Assembly: GCA_934271525.1 (NCBI GenBank)
Contig: CAKQRL010000001.1
Span: forward strand, 186,001-250,000
Length of the DNA: 64,000 bases
Source of the DNA: an uncultured Rhodocyclaceae bacterium
Lineage (GTDB): Bacteria > Pseudomonadota > Gammaproteobacteria > Burkholderiales > Rhodocyclaceae
Reading direction: 5' to 3'
A program made the position numbers and the translations under genes. Every line of letters begins with the position of its first letter. Within the stretch, counting starts at the first letter, position 1. The notes beneath the pieces are model-generated. The model was not told the DNA's origin. It saw nothing but the letters and a program-made list of their open reading frames with translations, and did no database searches. Shown here piece after piece: positions 42,296-51,896 of the stretch.

Positions 42296-44092
42296 TTAAA
42301 TTTTTTGGTAAATTTCCCCGCCTTTTTGTTGAAATTCTATGGCTTTTTCTTTCAAACCTTCTTGCGCAAATTGCCGCACTTCTTCTGTGATTTTCATTGA
42401 ACAAAAATGCGGGCCGCACATGGAACAAAAATGCGCCACTTTGGCGGATTCTTTGGGCAAGGTTTCATCGTGAAAACTTTGCGCTTTCAAAGGGTCAAGG
42501 CTTAATGCAAATTGGTCATTCCAGCGGAATTCATAACGCGCTTTGGAAAGCGCATTGTCGCGGATTTGCGCGCCTTTTAAACCTTTTGCCAAGTCTGCCG
42601 CGTGCGCGGCAAGTTTGTAAGTAACAATGCCTTCCCGAACATCGTTTTTGTCTGGCAAACCCAAATGTTCTTTGGGTGTTACATAGCAAAGCATTGCCGT
42701 GCCATACCAACCAATCATTGCCGCGCCAATGGCGCTGGTAATGTGGTCGTAACCGGGCGCAATATCGGTTACAAGCGGCCCCAAAGTATAAAAAGGCGCT
42801 TCAAAGCAATCTTTTAATTCCTTGGTGACGTTTTCTTTAATCATCTGCATAGGAATATGCCCGGGACCTTCAATCATCACTTGAATATCGTGTTGCCAAG
42901 CAATTTTGGTCAGTTCCCCCAAAGTTTTGAGTTCATCAAATTGTGCTTGGTCGTTGGCATCATAAATAGAACCCGGGCGCAAGCCATCGCCCAAGCTAAA
43001 CGCCACGTTGTAGGTTTTCATAATGGCGCAAATTTCTTCAAAATGCGTGTATAAAAAACTCTCTTTGTGGTGCGCCAAACACCATTTCGCCATAATGGAG
43101 CCGCCGCGGCTCACAATGCCGGTTAAGCGCTCAGCCGTTTCAGGCACATAACGCAACAACACGCCCGCGTGAATGGTAAAGTAATCCACACCTTGTTCGG
43201 CTTGTTCAATCAAAGTATCGCGAAAGAGTTCCCACGTTAATTCTTCGGCTTTGCCATCTACTTTTTCTAATGCTTGATACATCGGCACGGTGCCGATAGG
43301 CACAGGAGAATTGCGGATAATCCATTCGCGCGTTTCATGGATATTTTTGCCGGTGGATAAATCCATCACGGTATCCGCGCCCCAACGAATTGCCCAGAGC
43401 ATTTTTTCAATTTCTTCTTCAATAGAAGAACCCAAAGCGGAATTGCCAATGTTGGCATTGATTTTGGTTAAAAAATTGCGCCCGATAATCATCGGTTCCA
43501 CTTCGGGATGATTGATATTGCAAGGCAAAATGGCGCGGCCTTGTGCAATTTCATTGCGAACAAATTCGGGCGTAATTTCTTTTAAATTTGCGCCAAAATC
43601 TTGTCCTGAATGTTGCTTTGTTAAAACTTTCAACAATTTGGGATTGTCTTTTAAAGAATCCAAATACGCCGCACGATTTTGATTTTCGCGTATGGCCACA
43701 AACTCCATTTCTGGGGTAACAATGCCCTTTTTGGCATAATGCATTTGGCTCACATTGTTGCCGTTTTTGGCGCGCCGCGGCATTTTTAAAACGGGAAAAT
43801 TCTCTTCACTTGCCAACTTTTGCAAGGTGGTTTGGGATGAAAATGCCGCGAGTTCTTCGGTGTCGCTTCGCTCAATAATCCAAGGCGCACAAACGGCTGG
43901 CAAGCCTTTTTTGATATCAACATTTTGCGATTCATCGCCAAAAGCACCTAGCGTGTCATAAACAAAAACGGGTGGGTTGTTTTCTGCACCTGTTGGGGAT
44001 TGCGTAATTTCGCGCATCGGCACGCGCAAGTCGGCGCGAGAACCGGCAACATAAATGCGGCGCGATTGTGGGAATGGTTGAATATTTTTCAT
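42296..44092 (-). CDS. thiC: Phosphomethylpyrimidine synthase ThiC
   Basis: ThiC is a radical SAM enzyme that makes HMP-P for thiamine. The 598-residue protein carries the C-terminal [4Fe-4S] motif CSMCGPHFC and the core blocks FVRNEIAQGRAILPCNINH and EGPGHIPM. It is slightly short at the N-terminus. No TPP riboswitch fits in the 53-bp gap to hrpA, so regulation by THI box is not seen. Confidence 0.98.
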   Translation of the reverse strand: MKNIQPFPQSRRIYVAGSRADLRVPMREITQSPTGAENNPPVFVYDTLGAFGDESQNVDIKKGLPAVCAPWIIERSDTEELAAFSSQTTLQKLASEENFPVLKMPRRAKNGNNVSQMHYAKKGIVTPEMEFVAIRENQNRAAYLDSLKDNPKLLKVLTKQHSGQDFGANLKEITPEFVRNEIAQGRAILPCNINHPEVEPMIIGRNFLTKINANIGNSALGSSIEEEIEKMLWAIRWGADTVMDLSTGKNIHETREWIIRNSPVPIGTVPMYQALEKVDGKAEELTWELFRDTLIEQAEQGVDYFTIHAGVLLRYVPETAERLTGIVSRGGSIMAKWCLAHHKESFLYTHFEEICAIMKTYNVAFSLGDGLRPGSIYDANDQAQFDELKTLGELTKIAWQHDIQVMIEGPGHIPMQMIKENVTKELKDCFEAPFYTLGPLVTDIAPGYDHITSAIGAAMIGWYGTAMLCYVTPKEHLGLPDKNDVREGIVTYKLAAHAADLAKGLKGAQIRDNALSKARYEFRWNDQFALSLDPLKAQSFHDETLPKESAKVAHFCSMCGPHFCSMKITEEVRQFAQEGLKEKAIEFQQKGGEIYQKI

Positions 44093-44138
44093 TTTTCGTT
44101 TTTGGGTAAAATTTTCGCTATTTTAAAAAAAATTTTGG

Positions 44139-44149
44139 GTTCACCGTGG
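44139..44149 (+). repeat. CCACGG arm giving the hrpA start codon
   Basis: GTTCACCGTGG. The GTG at 44146-44148 inside it is the likely hrpA start. Confidence 0.75.
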
Positions 44150-47100
44150 AAAATTCCAAAAATTTGCCAAACTTGCCGATTTTTGAAAAGGAATCGGCGA
44201 TTGTTGCCGCATTAGAAAAAAATCAAGTCGTTATTGTTGCCGGCGCCACAGGTTCGGGCAAATCCACGCAACTTGCCAAAATTGTTTTAAAAGCAGGCTT
44301 GGGGCAGAAAATTGCCCACACGCAACCGCGCCGCTTGGCGGCAAGAACCTTAGCCGCTCGGGTTGCTGATGAATTAAATATGCCAATAGGCAGCGGCGTG
44401 GGTTTGGAATTGCGTTTTGTAAATGAAACAAGCGAGAATGATTGTATTACTTTTTTAACCGATGGTTTATTACTTTCTAAAATAACGCGCGATAAACTTT
44501 TAAATCAATACGATACCATTATTATTGACGAAGCGCACGAGCGGAGTTTGAATATTGATTTTCTCTTGGCGTATTTAAAAATTTTAATTCAAAAACGCAA
44601 AGATTTAAAAATAATTATTACCAGCGCCACGATTGATACCGATAAATTTTCAAAACATTTTAATAATGCACCGATTATTGAAGTATCAGGCAAGTTATTC
44701 CCCGTAAATATTCATTATTTAAATGAAGAAATGGCGAATGTGGATTTGTTAGAAAAAACAGCCGATATTGTAGAAAATTTAAATGGTAAAAAAGGCGATA
44801 TTTTAATTTTTTTAGGGGGTGAAAAGGATATTGCAGAAACAATTAAAATATTGCGCAAACGCCCAAGTTTGAAAAACATGGAATTTTTGCCGCTTTATGC
44901 GCGATTAGCGCCACAAAAACAAGCGCGGGTTTTTGAATTATCAAAAACACAACGCGTGATTTTGGCAACCAACGTGGCCGAAACTTCGCTCACTGTGCCG
45001 AATATTCGCTTTGTGATTGATTGGGGTTTGGCAAGAATCAAACGTTACGCTTACCACCAAAGAATTGAACGCCTGCCGATTGAAAAAATTTCGCAAGCCT
45101 CGGCAAATCAACGCGCAGGGCGCTGCGGGCGACTTTCAAGCGGCGAATGTTTTCGGCTTTATACCCAAAGCGATTTTGAAACTCGCCCCGCTTTTACGCC
45201 GCCCGAGATTTTGCGCGCAAATTTGGCGAATGTGGTTTTAAAAATGCGGGCATTGCATTTTAATAATACGGATTTATTTTTGGAATCTCCGCCTCAAAAA
45301 GCGTGGAGCGATGCGGAAAAAACCTTAAAAGAATTGAATGCTTTAAATGAAAATAACGGTTTAACAAAAATAGGAAAACGTTTAGCCGATTTGCCCATTG
45401 ACGCGCGGCTTGGACGCATTTTATTAGCAGCGGAACATTTAAATGTTTTAAATGAAATGCTAATTATTGTTGCTGCTATTTCTGTGCCTAATTTATTAGA
45501 TGAAAATCCACGGTCAACTGAATATTTTTTTGAAAAAAATAATCCGTTTACCGTGGAAAAACAGCGTTCTGTTTTTATGGATTATTTATCATTATGGAAT
45601 AAAAGAAAAAACAACCATTCGCCAAAGTTTAAAGAATGGAGTGAGATTTATTTTCAACTCAAAAAAATATTTCAACCGAAAAAATCTGTTTTAAAATCTG
45701 CCCCAGATTTTTATAAAAAAATACACGGCGCGATTTTAACCGGTTTTTTGGGTTTTATCGGCTTTAAAAGCGATGAAAAAGGTTTATACCAAGGCGTTAA
45801 AAATCTGCGTTTTTATTTGCACCCGAAATTAACAATTAAAAATCCACCGCGTTGGATTGTGGCAAACGAGTTGGTTGAAACAAGCCGACTTTTTGCCAGC
45901 GCCTTTGCGCAAATTGAACCCGAATGGATTGAATCAGCGGCTTATAACTTAATTCAAAAACAATTTTTGGAACCGCATTGGGAAAAAAAATCGCAAGCCG
46001 TCATTGCTTATGAAAAAATTACGCTTTGGGGTTTAACGATTATTCCCAAACGGCGTGTTTTGTTTGGAGAAAAAGATAAAGCATTGTCGCGCCAAATATT
46101 TATTCAAAATGCCTTGGTACAAATGGATTTGCCTGTGGCGTTTTTAAACCGATGGGCATTTATTCAAAATAATTTAAAAATTATTCAAAAAATAAAAGAA
46201 ATGGAAATAAAACAACGGCGGCAAGATATTTTAATTGATGATAGTTTGATTTTTGATTTTTACAATGCGCATATTGATGCCAATGTTTATGATTTGAAAA
46301 GTTTTGAAGTGTGGTTGAAACATAACCCCAAAACGCTATTTTTATCGCAAAAAGATTTGATGAATCACCAAGCCAATGGCATAACCAATGAAAAATTTCC
46401 ATCCTTTTTAAAAATTGGTGAAAAAGCATATCCCTTGATTTATAACTTTGCGCCCAATGATGCAATGGATGGCGTTACTATTCAAATACCGCTATTGGAT
46501 TTAAAAAACATTCCCTCCAAATGTTTGGAATGGTTGGTGCCCGGACTCATTAAAAACAAAGTATTGTTTTTGCTCAAAAGCTTGCCGCAAAAATACCGCG
46601 TGAAGATTCAACCATTAGAAACTTTTACTGATGATTTTTTGGCAAAAGAAGATTTAAATTTAAACGATGGCATTGTTTTTAATCTTATTCAATTCATGCG
46701 CACAAAATACGCTTTTGAATCGCGAGGGTGGGCATTAAATGAACAACTTTTTCGCACAGAGAACCTGCCGCATTATTTTTTGATGAATGTTGAATTATTA
46801 GATGAAAATAAAAATCGCTTGGCACTCTCACGCAATATTGATGATTTAAAAACACAATTTAAAGAATCCGCCAAAAAAGTGTTTGTTGCGCATATTCCAA
46901 AAGAAGAAACACAAGATTTTAAAAATTGGGATTTTGGCGATTTGGATGATTTGATTGAGTTAACCATCGCTGGCGAAAATGTGATTGGTTATCCAGCTTT
47001 GTGTTTTGAAAAAAATCGTTTGTTTTTAAACGTTTTTGATGATTTGGATTCTGCTACTTTGAATCATAAAATCGGTTTGTTGGAATTATTTCAGCGCGTT

Positions 47101-47742
47101 TTGAATGTTTATAAAAAAAGTTTGGAAAAAAACTGTTCTAATAGCCTTTTAATGTTGTTTATGCCTTTGGGCACGGCAGAAGAATTTAAAAAACAATGGT
47201 TGGCGCAGGTTTTTACAGAATGTTGCTTAAATGAACCATTGCCCAAAACCAAGGCTGCTTTTTTAAAACGCGTGGATAAAGCCAAACCCCGCTTAAACCT
47301 TGTGGGGCAAGAGATGGCAAGGTTGCTCACAGAGATTTTGGAATTGTGGCGCAACCAAAAATTAAACAATGTTAAGGCTTTTCCAAACGCTTTGGAAGAT
47401 TTGAATCGCCAACGTGATTTTTTAATCCACAAACATTTTATTATTCAAAACTCTTGGGCGCGTTTAAAACAATTTCCGCGTTATTTAAAAGCAATGGATT
47501 GGCGCATTGAAAAAATTCGGCAAAACCCCGCACGGGATTTTCAAAATCAAAAAGCGATTGCTTATTTTTTAAATCTTTATTTGAGAGAAATTAAAAAACA
47601 CCCGCAAAATCTTGCTTTAAAAGATTTTTATTTTTTGATTGAAGAATTGCGGATTTCTTTATTTTCAGATGGCAAATTAAAAACGCCAATGCCAATTTCA
47701 ATTAAACGATTAGAAAAAGTTTGGGCTTCTTTAAAATTTTAA
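44146..47742 (+). CDS. hrpA: ATP-dependent RNA helicase HrpA
   Basis: HrpA is a DEAH-box helicase that rescues stalled ribosomes. Motifs: VAGATGSGKSTQ near residue 36, DEAH near 128, SATID, TNVAETSLTVPNIRFVIDWG and QRAGRCGR. Domain order and length (1198 residues) fit HrpA. The start is GTG, formed by a repeat arm; no ATG lies near. A complete 49-bp element (45508-45556) sits in frame at about residues 455-471, in a loop that varies between HrpA proteins. Base composition is more A/T-rich than its neighbours. Confidence 0.95.
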   Translation: MENSKNLPNLPIFEKESAIVAALEKNQVVIVAGATGSGKSTQLAKIVLKAGLGQKIAHTQPRRLAARTLAARVADELNMPIGSGVGLELRFVNETSENDCITFLTDGLLLSKITRDKLLNQYDTIIIDEAHERSLNIDFLLAYLKILIQKRKDLKIIITSATIDTDKFSKHFNNAPIIEVSGKLFPVNIHYLNEEMANVDLLEKTADIVENLNGKKGDILIFLGGEKDIAETIKILRKRPSLKNMEFLPLYARLAPQKQARVFELSKTQRVILATNVAETSLTVPNIRFVIDWGLARIKRYAYHQRIERLPIEKISQASANQRAGRCGRLSSGECFRLYTQSDFETRPAFTPPEILRANLANVVLKMRALHFNNTDLFLESPPQKAWSDAEKTLKELNALNENNGLTKIGKRLADLPIDARLGRILLAAEHLNVLNEMLIIVAAISVPNLLDENPRSTEYFFEKNNPFTVEKQRSVFMDYLSLWNKRKNNHSPKFKEWSEIYFQLKKIFQPKKSVLKSAPDFYKKIHGAILTGFLGFIGFKSDEKGLYQGVKNLRFYLHPKLTIKNPPRWIVANELVETSRLFASAFAQIEPEWIESAAYNLIQKQFLEPHWEKKSQAVIAYEKITLWGLTIIPKRRVLFGEKDKALSRQIFIQNALVQMDLPVAFLNRWAFIQNNLKIIQKIKEMEIKQRRQDILIDDSLIFDFYNAHIDANVYDLKSFEVWLKHNPKTLFLSQKDLMNHQANGITNEKFPSFLKIGEKAYPLIYNFAPNDAMDGVTIQIPLLDLKNIPSKCLEWLVPGLIKNKVLFLLKSLPQKYRVKIQPLETFTDDFLAKEDLNLNDGIVFNLIQFMRTKYAFESRGWALNEQLFRTENLPHYFLMNVELLDENKNRLALSRNIDDLKTQFKESAKKVFVAHIPKEETQDFKNWDFGDLDDLIELTIAGENVIGYPALCFEKNRLFLNVFDDLDSATLNHKIGLLELFQRVLNVYKKSLEKNCSNSLLMLFMPLGTAEEFKKQWLAQVFTECCLNEPLPKTKAAFLKRVDKAKPRLNLVGQEMARLLTEILELWRNQKLNNVKAFPNALEDLNRQRDFLIHKHFIIQNSWARLKQFPRYLKAMDWRIEKIRQNPARDFQNQKAIAYFLNLYLREIKKHPQNLALKDFYFLIEELRISLFSDGKLKTPMPISIKRLEKVWASLKF
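45508..45556 (+). repeat. Complete 49-bp CCACGG element inside hrpA
   Basis: CCACGGTCAAC, 27 bases with T7-G-A7, GTTTACCGTGG. It is translated in frame as P-R-S-T-E-Y-F-F-E-K-N-N-P-F-T-V-E and keeps hrpA open. Confidence 0.95.
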
Positions 47743-47756
47743 ATTGCAAAAAAAAT

Positions 47757-47813
47757 CCACGGTCAACCGATTATTATTTTGATATTGTTAGTGTTTTTGT
47801 TCGTTGACCGTGG
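47757..47813. repeat. CCACGG element, 57 bp
   Basis: CCACGGTCAAC and GTTGACCGTGG with a longer, T-rich core than usual. It lies between the convergent hrpA and 47821 genes. Confidence 0.88.
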
Positions 47814-47820
47814 GAAAATA

Positions 47821-48573
47821 TTAAATCATTTCGCGGATTTTTTCCAAAACAATGGGCATTTTGGAAAATACATTCAAACGTGCATTTTCATTTAAAGGGT
47901 CGCGTGCCAAAATATTCACCGCTTTTTCTAATTGTCGCGCAGCACCAGCCACATCGTTTAATTCAATTTGCATGGCTTCTTGCACCAACCAATCGGTGCT
48001 CAACTGCAAGGTTTCCATATTCGGCGGCAATTCGTTCAAAGCGCTGTGGATTAGTTCCAATTGTTCGGCGGCTTCGTCCAAAAAGAGTTGGTCAATAATT
48101 TCTGAGCGCCCATCGTAATTCAAGGATTCTGCCGATTGCGTCAAACGTTTGGTGAAGTAGGTCAAGCGTGCGTTTAATTCGGGATGCTCCAAATCGGTGT
48201 CGCTCATCACTTCAAAAGTGCTGCAAAGCGCTGCTTTTAAAGAAAAAGCCTGCGGCAAGGTTGCCACGCTTTCATAGCGCCCAACGGCGTTCACCAAGGC
48301 TTCGGCAAAAGGCAGGCAATAAGGATCATTGGTTTTCAAAAGCAAGCGGTAGGTTTGCCATGCCAAATGGTGCAAGGCGTTTAAGCTTTCGTCTTCTTCC
48401 ACCACCAAATTGCGCCATTGAATAAGCAAACGCCGCATGCACACTTGCCACGCATCGTTGACCGTTGGGTCAAAACGGCGCTGTGCTGCTTTTGCCAAAA
48501 GCGGCAAAATGGCATTCAACATATTGGGCAGTTGCACGCGAAAGTCAGAATCAAGAGAAAGAGCAGGTGTCAT
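47821..48573 (-). CDS. Helical protein of unknown function
   Basis: A 250-residue, nearly all-helical cytoplasmic protein. I do not recognise a family. The segment LDEAAEQLELIHSALNELPP followed by two helices faintly recalls a histidine phosphotransfer domain, but no phospho-accepting His is in place. The ATG at 48573 has AAAGGA upstream. It stands alone between convergent hrpA and co-oriented lgt. Confidence 0.7.
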   Translation of the reverse strand: MTPALSLDSDFRVQLPNMLNAILPLLAKAAQRRFDPTVNDAWQVCMRRLLIQWRNLVVEEDESLNALHHLAWQTYRLLLKTNDPYCLPFAEALVNAVGRYESVATLPQAFSLKAALCSTFEVMSDTDLEHPELNARLTYFTKRLTQSAESLNYDGRSEIIDQLFLDEAAEQLELIHSALNELPPNMETLQLSTDWLVQEAMQIELNDVAGAARQLEKAVNILARDPLNENARLNVFSKMPIVLEKIREMI

Positions 48574-48673
48574 CGCAATTCCTTTAAAAAACAATAACTT
48601 ATAGGAAGATATTATGAAATTGCGTGAAGTTTAACTAAAAAAATAAATAAAATCAAATATTATTTTAATTTTT

Positions 48674-49489
48674 TTAAAGTTTTTTATTATTTTCCACGGT
48701 AAACGATGATTTTTTTTGAAAATGGCAATAAGAAAATAGAATGAAGCCTATCAAAATCATTGGCAAAGATAACCATTGTCCCATTGAAATGAAATAAGAT
48801 TTGCCAAAAATGCCATCGTCTGGTTCTCTAAAAAACTCGGTGATAAAACGGCAACAACCATAACCAATTAAGAAAATAGCCGAGATTTTGCCTTGTTGTT
48901 TGGGTTTATAAAACCACAACAAACAAAATAATAAAGCGCCTTCTAATAACATGTGGTAAATCTGTGATGGGTGGCGCGGCAACAAAGAACCCGATTGTGG
49001 AAAAACCATTGCCCACGGCAAATTGGCGTTTGTTATTCTGCCCCACAATTCGCCGTTAATAAAATTGCCTAATCGCCCAAACATTAAACCAAGCGGCACA
49101 AGTGGGGCGATAAAATCGGTGAGTTTTAACCACGCCATTTTGTTTTGATAAACAAAAATAGAAACGGCAAACAAAACGCCCAAAAAACCACCGTGAAAAC
49201 TCATTCCGCCTTGCCAAATTTTGATGATTTCAAATGGTTGGTGAAAATAATAAATGGGATTATAAAAAAGCACTTCGCCCAAGCGCCCGCCCAAAATAAT
49301 GCCGATAAAGGCGTAAAATAATAAATCGTCAAATTGTTGATGATTTAAAGGCGCTTGGTTTTGTTTGATTAAATAACGCCCCAAAAAGAGCGCTTGTAAA
49401 TAAGCCAAAACATACATTAAACCATACCAATGAATTTTAAAAAATCCTAAATCAAGCGCCACGGGGTTGAAGTTGGGATGCGTTAACAT
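48674..49489 (-). CDS. lgt: Prolipoprotein diacylglyceryl transferase Lgt
   Basis: Lgt adds diacylglycerol to the lipobox Cys of prolipoproteins. The 271-residue protein has about seven membrane helices with the motif FHGGFLGVL, catalytic-loop RLGNFINGELWGR and the late GYGCCRFITEFFREPD. The last residues (S-S-F-T-V-E-N-N-K-K-L) come from a half repeat, so the native C-terminus has been extended or replaced. Confidence 0.97.
   Translation of the reverse strand: MLTHPNFNPVALDLGFFKIHWYGLMYVLAYLQALFLGRYLIKQNQAPLNHQQFDDLLFYAFIGIILGGRLGEVLFYNPIYYFHQPFEIIKIWQGGMSFHGGFLGVLFAVSIFVYQNKMAWLKLTDFIAPLVPLGLMFGRLGNFINGELWGRITNANLPWAMVFPQSGSLLPRHPSQIYHMLLEGALLFCLLWFYKPKQQGKISAIFLIGYGCCRFITEFFREPDDGIFGKSYFISMGQWLSLPMILIGFILFSYCHFQKKSSFTVENNKKL
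48694..48704 (-). repeat. CCACGG half element in the lgt 3' end
   Basis: CCACGGTAAAC followed by a T8 tract. It encodes F-T-V-E on the lgt strand, near the stop. Confidence 0.85.
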
Positions 49490-49535
49490 TTTGTTTAAAA
49501 GGCATTAAAAAGTTTTGCATTATAAATAAGCAAGT

Positions 49536-49565
49536 TTGCTTTTAAAAGATTGTAAGCGTTAAAAT
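49536..49565 (+). promoter_or_regulatory. Putative sigma-70 promoter of ilvD
   Basis: TTGCTT (49536-49541), 17 bp, TTAAAAT (49559-49565), then the GC-rich TGCCGC. The start site would be about 20 nt before the ilvD ATG. Confidence 0.45.
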
Positions 49566-49591
49566 TGCCGCATTCTATTGGGAGAAATAAT

Positions 49592-51439
49592 ATGCCAGCG
49601 TATCGCTCACAAACTTCAACACACGGCAGAAATATGGCAGGCGCGCGCGCGTTGTGGCGCGCCACGGGAATGAAGGATGAAGATTTTAATAAGCCCATTA
49701 TTGCGGTGGTTAATTCTTTTACGCAATTTGTGCCCGGGCACGTGCATTTAAAAGATATTGGGCAAATGGTGGCGCGCGAAATTGAAAAAGCAGGCGGCGT
49801 TGCCAAGGAATTTAACACCATTGCCATTGATGATGGCATTGCCATGGGGCACGGCGGAATGTTGTATTCACTGCCCAGCCGTGATTTGATTGCCGATTCG
49901 GTGGAATATATGGTCAATGCGCATTGTGCCGATGCGATGATTTGCATTTCCAACTGCGACAAAATCACCCCCGGCATGTTAATGGCGGCGATGCGCTTGA
50001 ACATTCCATGTGTGTTTGTGTCTGGTGGACCAATGGAAGCGGGCAAAGTGCATAACATCAAAGTGGATTTAATTGACGCGATGATTAAAGCGGGCGATTC
50101 CACCGTGAGTGAACAAGATGTTGAACATTACGAGCGCTCGGCTTGCCCCACGTGCGGTTCTTGTTCTGGAATGTTTACCGCCAATTCTATGAATTGCCTA
50201 ACCGAAGCCTTGGGGTTGAGTTTGCCGGGCAATGGCACGTTGGTTGCAACGCATCAAAATCGCCAAAAACTTTTTTTAGAAGCGGCGCGTTTAATTGTTC
50301 AAAATGCCAAGCGTTATTACGAAAACGATGATGTTTCGGTTTTGCCGCGCGAAATTGCGCAAAAAGGCGCTTTTGAAAATGCGATGACTTTGGATGTGGC
50401 AATGGGCGGCTCCACCAACACGGTGTTGCATATTTTGGCGGTGGCGCAAGAAGCGGGCGTGGATTTTACAATGCGTGATATTGACCGCATTTCCAAAAAA
50501 ACGCCGTGTTTGTGCAAAGTGGCGCCCGCCACGCAAAAATACCACGTGGAAGATGTGCATCGTGCAGGCGGTGTGATGGGCATTTTGGGCGAATTAGACC
50601 GTTTGCAGTTAATCAACCGCACAATGCCTAGCGTGTTGATGAAAACCATCGGTGAAGAAATTGATACTTTTGATGTGATGCGTGCGGTGGCAGTTGATGT
50701 GCATGATTTTTATAAAGCATCGCCCGGCGGCATTCCCAATACACAAGCTTTTTCGCAAAATCAATTTTTCAATGAATTGGATTTAGACCGCACACAAGGT
50801 TGCATTAGGAATGCCGAAAATGCGTATAGTTTGGACGGCGGCTTGGCGGTGCTTTACGGCAACATTGCCGAAGATGGTTGCATTGTGAAAACCGCTGGCG
50901 TGGATGAATCCATTTTGGTTTTTTCGGGCAAAGCGCAAGTTTTTGAAAGCCAAGAAGATGCGGTAGAAGCCATTTTGGGCGGCAAAATCAAAGCTGGCGA
51001 TGTGGTGGTGATTCGTTATGAAGGCCCCAAAGGTGGTCCGGGTATGCAGGAAATGCTTTATCCCACTTCTTATTTGAAATCCATGGGTTTGGGCAAAGAA
51101 TGCGCACTTTTAACCGATGGGCGTTTTTCGGGCGGCACTTCGGGCTTGTCTATTGGCCACGTCTCACCCGAGGCAGCCAATGGCGGCGCAATTGCTTTAA
51201 TTGAAAACGGCGATACGATTAAAATTGATATTCCACAACGCCAAATTCACCTTGCGGTATCTGATTCCGAACTCGCCGAACGGCGGCAAAAAATGCAAGA
51301 AAAGGGGAATGCCGCTTGGCAACCTGAAAATCGCCAACGCTTTGTTTCCAATGCGTTAAAGGCTTATGCGGCAATGGCAACATCGGCGGACAAAGGCGCA
51401 GTGCGTGATATTCAAAAGTTATCGCATTTAATGCCGTAA
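49592..51439 (+). CDS. ilvD: Dihydroxy-acid dehydratase IlvD
   Basis: IlvD makes the 2-oxo acids of valine and isoleucine synthesis. It carries the Fe-S cluster cysteines in CISNCDKITPGM and CPTCGSCSGMFTANSMNC and the C-terminal GPKGGPGMQEM and GRFSGG motifs. 615 residues from the ATG with GGGAG upstream; an earlier in-frame start would add nine non-conserved residues. Confidence 0.97.
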   Translation: MPAYRSQTSTHGRNMAGARALWRATGMKDEDFNKPIIAVVNSFTQFVPGHVHLKDIGQMVAREIEKAGGVAKEFNTIAIDDGIAMGHGGMLYSLPSRDLIADSVEYMVNAHCADAMICISNCDKITPGMLMAAMRLNIPCVFVSGGPMEAGKVHNIKVDLIDAMIKAGDSTVSEQDVEHYERSACPTCGSCSGMFTANSMNCLTEALGLSLPGNGTLVATHQNRQKLFLEAARLIVQNAKRYYENDDVSVLPREIAQKGAFENAMTLDVAMGGSTNTVLHILAVAQEAGVDFTMRDIDRISKKTPCLCKVAPATQKYHVEDVHRAGGVMGILGELDRLQLINRTMPSVLMKTIGEEIDTFDVMRAVAVDVHDFYKASPGGIPNTQAFSQNQFFNELDLDRTQGCIRNAENAYSLDGGLAVLYGNIAEDGCIVKTAGVDESILVFSGKAQVFESQEDAVEAILGGKIKAGDVVVIRYEGPKGGPGMQEMLYPTSYLKSMGLGKECALLTDGRFSGGTSGLSIGHVSPEAANGGAIALIENGDTIKIDIPQRQIHLAVSDSELAERRQKMQEKGNAAWQPENRQRFVSNALKAYAAMATSADKGAVRDIQKLSHLMP

Positions 51440-51488
51440 AGGTTTACAATGCCGTTTGAATATTGTTTTTTTAACTTTTGGAGGGAAC

Positions 51489-51794
51489 ATGAAAAAGCTC
51501 AGCCTAGCCGTCGTTGCCGCCGCTCTTGTTTTGGCGCCGCAAGCTTATGCGGATGAAGCCTTGGCAAAAGCCAAGAATTGCCGCACTTGCCATGTGGATG
51601 ACAAAAAATTGATCGGCCCAGCGTATAAAGAAGTCGCCGCCAAATACAAGGGCGACCCCAACGCCGTTAAAATGTTGGCAGAAAAAATGCGCAAAGGTGG
51701 CACGGGCGTGTGGGGCAAAGTGCCGATGCCGCCTAACCCATTGGTCAACGAACAAGAAGCCGAAACCTTGGCAAAATGGGTGTTGTCCAAATAA
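51489..51794 (+). CDS. Periplasmic class I cytochrome c (c551/c552 type)
   Basis: A 101-residue precursor with a signal peptide ending A-Y-A-D, the haem motif CRTCH and the axial Met in KVPMPPNPL. Small electron carrier for respiration, matured by the Ccm system encoded at 8.5-15.6 kb. GGAGGG precedes the ATG and a terminator follows. Confidence 0.95.
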   Translation: MKKLSLAVVAAALVLAPQAYADEALAKAKNCRTCHVDDKKLIGPAYKEVAAKYKGDPNAVKMLAEKMRKGGTGVWGKVPMPPNPLVNEQEAETLAKWVLSK

Positions 51795-51811
51795 ACGCAT
51801 TGTTTTTTTAC

Positions 51812-51838
51812 AAAAAAGCCTCTTTGGAGGCTTTTTTT
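51812..51838 (+). terminator. Intrinsic terminator after the cytochrome c gene
   Basis: AAAGCCTC-TTT-GGAGGCTTT hairpin with a T7 tail. Confidence 0.9.
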
Positions 51839-51857
51839 GTGGTTGGAATCAAAAAAT

Positions 51858-51868
51858 CCACGGTCAAC
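51858..51868 (+). repeat. CCACGG half element upstream of the sirtuin gene
   Basis: CCACGGTCAAC followed by A-tracts but no right arm. Confidence 0.8.
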
Positions 51869-51896
51869 TTGAAAAAAATTCAAAAAAAACAAAACA

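Noticed and set aside
44093..44145. TPP riboswitch for thiC
   Set aside because: Only 53 bp separate thiC from hrpA and the sequence is A/T-rich with a repeat arm; no THI-box sequence is present.
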